Below are positions 58,740 to 64,000 of a stretch of DNA of 64,000 nt, one piece after another. Numbering within the stretch: the first letter of the stretch is position 1; the number at the start of each line of letters is the position of its first letter. Where the stretch lies: assembly GCA_026745465.1 (NCBI GenBank), contig JACYXH010000856.1, positions 114,533 to 178,532 of the forward strand, given 5' to 3'. The notes under the pieces are model-generated. The model saw only the letters and a list, made by a program, of their open reading frames with translations. It ran no database searches and was not told where the DNA came from. Both the position numbers and the translations under genes were made by a program. The DNA comes from Lota lota (lineage: Eukaryota > Chordata > Actinopteri > Gadiformes > Lotidae).

Positions 58740-59880
58740 TTTGATGTTGGTATGGTTTTGGGCGGGGTTTAGGTGCAGGTTGTGAGGGGTGCTCGGTGTT
58801 GGGTGCTGTTTGGGATGGGGCACGGTGTTGGGGGGTGGTGTGGGGGTGTGTGGTGGTGTTGGGGTTGGATGTGTGAAGGGTTTTGTGTTGTGGGGGTGGT
58901 GTGTTTGGTGTTCGTTAGGGGTTTGTTTGTTTGTGGGGAGGTTGTTGGTGTTAGGGTTGTGGGTTGGTGTTGAGTGTGTTATAAGGTTGGGGTAGGTGTT
59001 GGGTGGTGGTGTGTTTGGGGGTGCGGGAGGTGTTGGGGGTGGTGAGGTTGTTGGGGTTGTGTTTTGGGGTGGTGTTGCGTGTTGGGTGGTGTTAGGTTGG
59101 GGTTTGGTTATGACTTGGGTGGCGGTGTTGGTGCCGGGTTGGGGTTGGGGTGGCGGTTGGGGTGGTGGTGAGCAGGGGTGAGTGGGGGGGGCGGGGGGGT
59201 GAGGGGTGAGGTGACGGGGGGTGGTGGGTGGGGGGGGGGTGGGTGGTGTGGAGGGGGTGGGGTTTGGGGGGGTGGGGGGTGGGGGGGTGGTGGGTGTTGG
59301 GGCTGTCGGGTGGGTGGGGGGGGTGGCTGGTGATATGGCAGGTGTGGGTGGGGGTTATTGGGTGGGGGTGGTGGTTTTGGTGGGTGTGGGGGTGAGGTGG
59401 TATTTGGTGGTGTTGGGATGGGGTTGGTTTCGTGGTGGTGTTGGTGTGGTGTTGTGGTGTGGGTGGTGTTGGGGTGGTGTTTAGTTGGTTGGTGGGAGTG
59501 CTGTGGGGTGGATATGTGGGTGGGTTGGAGTGGTGGTGTGTGGTGGTGGGCGGTGTTGGGGTGTGTGGTGGGTGGGGGGTGGGTGTGTTGGGGTTGTTGA
59601 GTGTGGGTGGTGGGGCGTGGCAGTGGTGTGTGGGCGGGGAGGTGTGAGGTGTTGGAGGGTTGGTGTTGGTGGTGGGGGGTGTGATCGGAGGGTATGTGGG
59701 GGTGGGGGGGTGGATTATGAGGGTGTGTTGGGTTGGTGTGGGTTGGTGGTGTTGGGGTGGTGTTTGGTTGGGGTTGTTGGTGAGTGTGGTTGGGGTTTGT
59801 GTGTTGGTGGTGTTGGTGTTGGGTTGGTGTTGGTGAAGTGGGTTGGTGTTGGCGGTGGTTTTGTGGTTATGATGATCAGT
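58740..59880 (+). repeat. G/T-only, strand-asymmetric minisatellite
   Basis: Over 1.1 kb almost free of A and C on the plus strand, built from degenerate GGTGTTGGGGTGGTGTT units. Dozens of GGG or longer runs give strong G-quadruplex potential. Long frames on both strands (Gly/Val-rich and Thr/Pro/His-rich) are artefacts. Confidence 0.9.
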
Positions 59881-60535
59881 GTTACGTTGTGGTGATCGTA
59901 ATGGCATTGTGGTGATGATGATCGTTGTGGCATTGTGGTGATCGGTGTGGTGATCGGTGTGCCGTTGTGGTTATGATGATCGGTGTGGCGTTGTGGTGAT
60001 CGGTGTGGCGTTGTGGTGATCGGTGTGGCGTTGTGGTGATCGGTGTGGTGATGATGATCGGGTTGGCGGTGTGGTGATGACGATCGGTGTGGCTTTGTGG
60101 TGTTGTCGATCGGTGTGATGTTGTGGTGATCGGTGTGGCAGTGTGGTGATGAGGATCGGTGTGGCGTTGTGGTGATGATGATCGGTGTGGCTTTGTGGTG
60201 TTGGTGATCGGTGTTATGTTGTGGTGATCGGTGTGGCAGTGTGGTGATGAGGATCGGTGTGGCGTTGTGGTGATCGGTGTTTTGGTGTGGTGATGATTAT
60301 CGGTGTGGCGTTCTGGTGATGATAATCGGTGTGGCGTTGTGGTGATCGGTGTGGCGTTGTGGTGATTGGTGTGGCATTGTTGATATGACGATCAGTGCGG
60401 CGTTGTGGTGATCGGTGTGGCGTTGTGTAATCGGTGTGGCGGTGTGGTGATGGTGATCGGTGTGGCGTTGTGGTTATGATGATCGGTGAGGCGTTGTGGT
60501 GGCGGTGTGGCAGTGTGCTTATGATGATCCATGTG
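59881..60535 (+). repeat. Minisatellite block 1, unit about 20-26 bp
   Basis: Repeats of GATCGGTGTGGCGTTGTGGT with optional inserts such as TATGAT. It grades from the G/T tract upstream. Confidence 0.93.
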
Positions 60536-61565
60536 GTAGATTTTGTTTCCAAGTCTTCATCAGCAGAGGTTAGCGTCAATGATACTGAAGGAACCATGAC
60601 GTAGTCTATTCATAATTCACGTCAATCGTTCCTTACGCTGCATTATTACAATTCCAATCAATCATCATGTGTAATATTTGTGCTCATCATTAACCCCTTG
60701 CCGTCCGTCCCTTTACTACTTACGCCATTAACAGCGTCAGACACTAGTAGTCTATCTGCTGCTGCTGCACGTCCTTTCAATCGTCCTAATTAATAAATAC
60801 TGACGGACATTCTTTATTAATAGACAACTGTGGGAGTGTGTGTGGCTGGTGTAAGCAGCCTCACCTGGCCCGAGTCAGACTAATTGGACTCTGGGGCTGG
60901 TTGGGGCTGCACACCTGTTGCACATTGAGCAATCAGTGTGCACATGTTAAACCAGCCACCACCTCACACACTCAGAGAGAGCTCTCTGGCATGACAGCAT
61001 GGAGCACCATCTGCATGCCTCATTCCACGCAACCTTTACAATAAACCGGTTCAACATCACCACCCTGTGTCCATTCGTTTGGAGGAGCCCGAGGAAAGTC
61101 ACCTAGGTGGAGTATGGGAGCCACCTAGGTGGCGTGTAGTATTGGACAAGGCTACAACAACATATTCATTCAGGTGCATTAGAGCACATTAGTGCATGCC
61201 TTACTCAATTCCAATCATACTATTGACATCATCGATGTGTGCTGATGACTGTCGTCCCTTTAACAGCGTCATAGACTAGTAGTCTGCTGCTGCACTTCCT
61301 TTTAATCGTCATCCTCTAATTAATAAATGACTCTTTGCAACACTTGCTAACTGTTTCTGATGTCAGTGGAGTGAGTTAAAGTGACAGGAAGTTCAATATT
61401 AATAGACTACATATTCCTTCACTCAATTATTACTCGATTCAAATGGTAATATAAAAAATGCTATGCAATATTTGTGTGATCATTAACACTGCTACGTGCC
61501 TTTCATTGACAAGGTGGCAGACTATTATTACACAAACTGTGTGTGTCTGTCTGTCCTCAAACCTT

Positions 61566-61617
<52 letters not shown>

Positions 61618-61807
61618 GCCCCATGCCTGCTATTATTATCATTTGTATAACCCTAAATATACAAAATGGAATAACAAATATAAACTACAGAATTAAACTG
61701 GAAATAACACATATATGTTATATATTCATTCACCCTAGTATGTCCCTTTACTTTACACTATTAACAGCGGGATAGACTTATTATTTTGTAGTCTGCTAAA
61801 GCTGTTA

Positions 61808-61847
<40 letters not shown>

Positions 61848-62330
61848 TCCCTGCACCAGACCGCCCCGTGCCTTGACGTCCCCATCCTGTGCAGCACCTA
61901 CCCGCTCCTGCGCAAAGACCAGCCTCCGCCCGCAGCACAGCCAGCCAGCCACCGCCATTCACCGGTGAATAAGATGGCGGCCCTCTCTCTCGCCCAATGT
62001 CACGAGGGCCTTACTCACAAGCACACATCACTGTGGTGTTTTTGGTGTACTTTTAGGGATTACTTTACACATGAGTGTAGCTGTAGGCTTTACTTTACAG
62101 TCCTTTTCTTATGTATACATGGATCTATGTTGTGTCTTATACTTATTAATACTAACAAGAACAAATAATAGCCAAGCAACTCTTTCAGTTCATTTATGTT
62201 TTCACACAAAAACACATTATCTCTCATCTATTCATCACCCTCATCACACAGGTAGGTGTTGCTTTCTCAATGTATGCTTATATGAAACTGTTACTCCACT
62301 ACATACATATGATAATAATGTTAATCTTGT
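60536..62330. other. Spacer between minisatellite blocks
   Basis: A 90-base motif with ACTAGTAGTCTNCTGCTGCTGCAC repeats at about 60700, 61245 and (diverged) 61742. (CA)n at 61566-61615 and (CT)n at 61810-61845. A short GC-rich, CpG-containing patch (61855-61990) ends AAGATGGCGGCC, which resembles a YY1-type promoter motif. No exon was established. Confidence 0.5.
60830..61140 (+). repeat. Dispersed repeat, unassigned class, copy 2
   Basis: Partner of 32805-33135. It contains AATAAACC at about 61038-61046, and the ends are not defined. Confidence 0.6.
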
Positions 62331-63640
62331 GATCGGTGTGGCGTTGGGGTGATCGGTGTGGCGTTGTGGTTATGATGATCAGGGTTAAGTTGTGGTGATC
62401 GTAGTGGAATTGTGGTGATGATGATCGGTGTGGCGTTGTAGTTTTGATGATCGGTGTGGCGTTGTGGTTATGATGATCAGTGTGGCGATGTGGTAATCGG
62501 TGTGGGGGTTTAGTTATCGGTGTAGCGTTGTGGTTTTGATGATCGGTGTTGCGTTGTGGTGATCTGTGTGGCGGTGTGGTGATCGGTGTGGCGTTGTGGT
62601 TTTGATGATCAGTGTGGCGTTGTGGTGATGATGATCGGTGTGGAGTTGTGGTGATTATGATCGGTGTGTCGTTGTGGTGATCTGTGTAGCGTTGTGAGGA
62701 TGATGATCGGTGTGGCGTTGTGGTGATCGGTGTGGCATTGTGGTGATTGGTGTAGTGATTATGATCAGTGTGGCGGTGTGGTCACAAATATCGGTGTGGC
62801 GTTGTCGTGATAATGATCGGTGTTGTGGTGATTGGTGTGGCATTTTGGTTATGATGATCGGTGTGTCATTGTGGTGATCGGTGTGGCGTTTTGGGGTTGA
62901 TGATCGGTTTGGCGTTGTGGTTATGATGATCAATGTTGCGTTGTGGTGATCTGTGTAGTGTTTTGGTGATGATGATCGGTGTAACGTTGTGGTGATTGGT
63001 GTGGCGTTGTGGTTATCGGTGTGGTGATTATGATCAGTGTGGCGTTGTGGTTTTGATGATCGGTGTGGCGTTGTGGTGATTGGTGTGGCGTTGTGGTGAT
63101 CGGTGTGGCGTTGTGGTGATTGGTGTGGCGGTGTGGTTATGATGATCGGTGTAGCGTTGTGGTGATGATGATCTCTGTGGCGTTGTGGTTTTGATGATCA
63201 GTGTGGCGTTGTGTTGATCGTATGGCATTGTGGTGATGATGATCATTGTGGTGATCGGTGTAGCGGTGTGGTGATCGGTGTGGCGTTGTGGTTTTGATGA
63301 TCAGTGTGGCGTTGTGGTGATCGGTGTGGCGTTGTGGTTATCGGTGTGGCGTTGTGGTTATCATTGTGGCATTGCGGTGATTGGTGTAGTGATTATGATC
63401 AGTGTGGCGGTGTGGTCATGATGATCGGTGTGGCGTTGTGGTTATGATGATCAATGTTGCGTTGTGCTGATCTAAGTAGTGTTTTGGTGATGATGATCAG
63501 TGTACCGTTGTGGTGATTGGTGTGGCGTTGTGGTTATCGGTGTGGTGATTATGATCAGTGTGGAGTTGTGGTTTTGATGATCGATGTGGCGTTGTGGTGA
63601 TCGGTGTGGCATTGTGTTGATCGTGTGTCGTTGATGATCA
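62331..63640 (+). repeat. Minisatellite block 2, unit about 20-26 bp
   Basis: Same unit as block 1, about 50-60 degenerate copies, with hints of a higher-order period near 620 bases (62745-62960 recurs at 63380-63510). Confidence 0.93.
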
Positions 63641-64000
63641 TAAATCAATTATATTATTAACATTATCATATTCTAATATTAATTATTTATAATTATTCAA
63701 TATTATTTATCACATATATAATATATTATCACTATACTTTCAACATAATTTATTCCATATATTTATATCATCACATAAATTCTAATATTATCACTTATAC
63801 TCTATACCTTCAATATCCTTATTTTCTAAAATTTTATCCTTAATATTATATTATCTAATATTATAAAAATATATATTCTTAATATCTCACACTTATTTTA
63901 ATATTAATATTAGTACTACTATCAAACACTATTATTCTTATATTATCAATTATTATTCCTTTATATAACATCACTTATATTCTAATATTATCACTTATAT
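63641..64000. repeat. AT-rich low-complexity DNA
   Basis: Degenerate ATTATC, TATTCTAATATTA and TCACTTATA repeats reaching the window end. Confidence 0.85.

Noticed and set aside
59092-59907. 271-residue Thr/Pro/His-rich frame on minus
   Set aside because: Pure artefact of a G/T-only strand, where stop codons are rare on the complement.

Overview
This window looks like nuclear DNA from a ray-finned (teleost) fish. The signs are vertebrate-type tRNA genes, an immune gene set typical of teleosts (F-type/fucolectin plus C-type lectin proteins and bloodthirsty-like TRIM genes with B30.2 domains), a Tc1 transposon family known from fishes, tRNA-derived SINEs with the conserved vertebrate SINE tail, solo LTRs, and a very high density of (AC)n microsatellites and minisatellites. 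I cannot name the species. There are no operons; genes are split by introns and separated by repeats.

Layout. 1-2.6 kb: a tRNA cluster (Gln, Ser, Asp, Leu that fold plausibly, plus two decayed Gly, two decayed Asp, one decayed Gln and one truncated Leu), partly built by tandem duplication. 2.6-5.3 kb: low-complexity DNA. 5.65-8.7 kb: a decayed bloodthirsty-like TRIM copy and flank. 8.2-9.7 kb: three minisatellites. 11.3-26.5 kb and 39.4-55.3 kb: the two arms of a large imperfect inverted duplication, axis near 33.3 kb. Each arm carries, running towards the centre, an FTP(F-type lectin)-CTLD fusion lectin gene and, convergent to it, a TRIM gene. The left TRIM (21.3-27.2 kb, minus) looks whole; the right TRIM (39.4-45.3 kb, plus) has lost its RING/B-box part and has a frameshift. 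Both lectin genes (left plus 11.8-14.6 kb; right minus 51.2-54.5 kb) are intact over seven coding exons with every splice phase matching, encoding about 316 and 313 residues. The spacer (26.5-39.4 kb) holds a SINE swollen by a 41-bp minisatellite and split by a solo LTR, a 60-bp minisatellite, a truncated Tc1 element, a direct duplication, and another damaged TRIM (36.6-38.7 kb). 55.3-64 kb: a triplicated unit carrying truncated LTR ends, a very G-rich strand-asymmetric tract, two blocks of a roughly 20-bp minisatellite, and AT-rich DNA.

How it fits together. The clear protein-coding content is innate-immune: secreted lectins that could recognise glycans, and RING-type E3 ligases with a B30.2 recognition domain. 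The locus is a birth-and-death cluster: one TRIM looks usable and three are damaged, while both lectins survive and differ mostly in loops of the sugar-binding domain. Shared and arm-specific insertions (a 466-bp solo LTR in both arms at about 2% divergence; a 544-bp solo LTR only on the right; a hAT-like MITE only on the left) give a relative history of the inversion duplication.

Limits. All calls are by eye. Exon models rest on splice motifs, frame and phase, not transcripts. Family names for the repeats come from remembered consensus features and were not searched.
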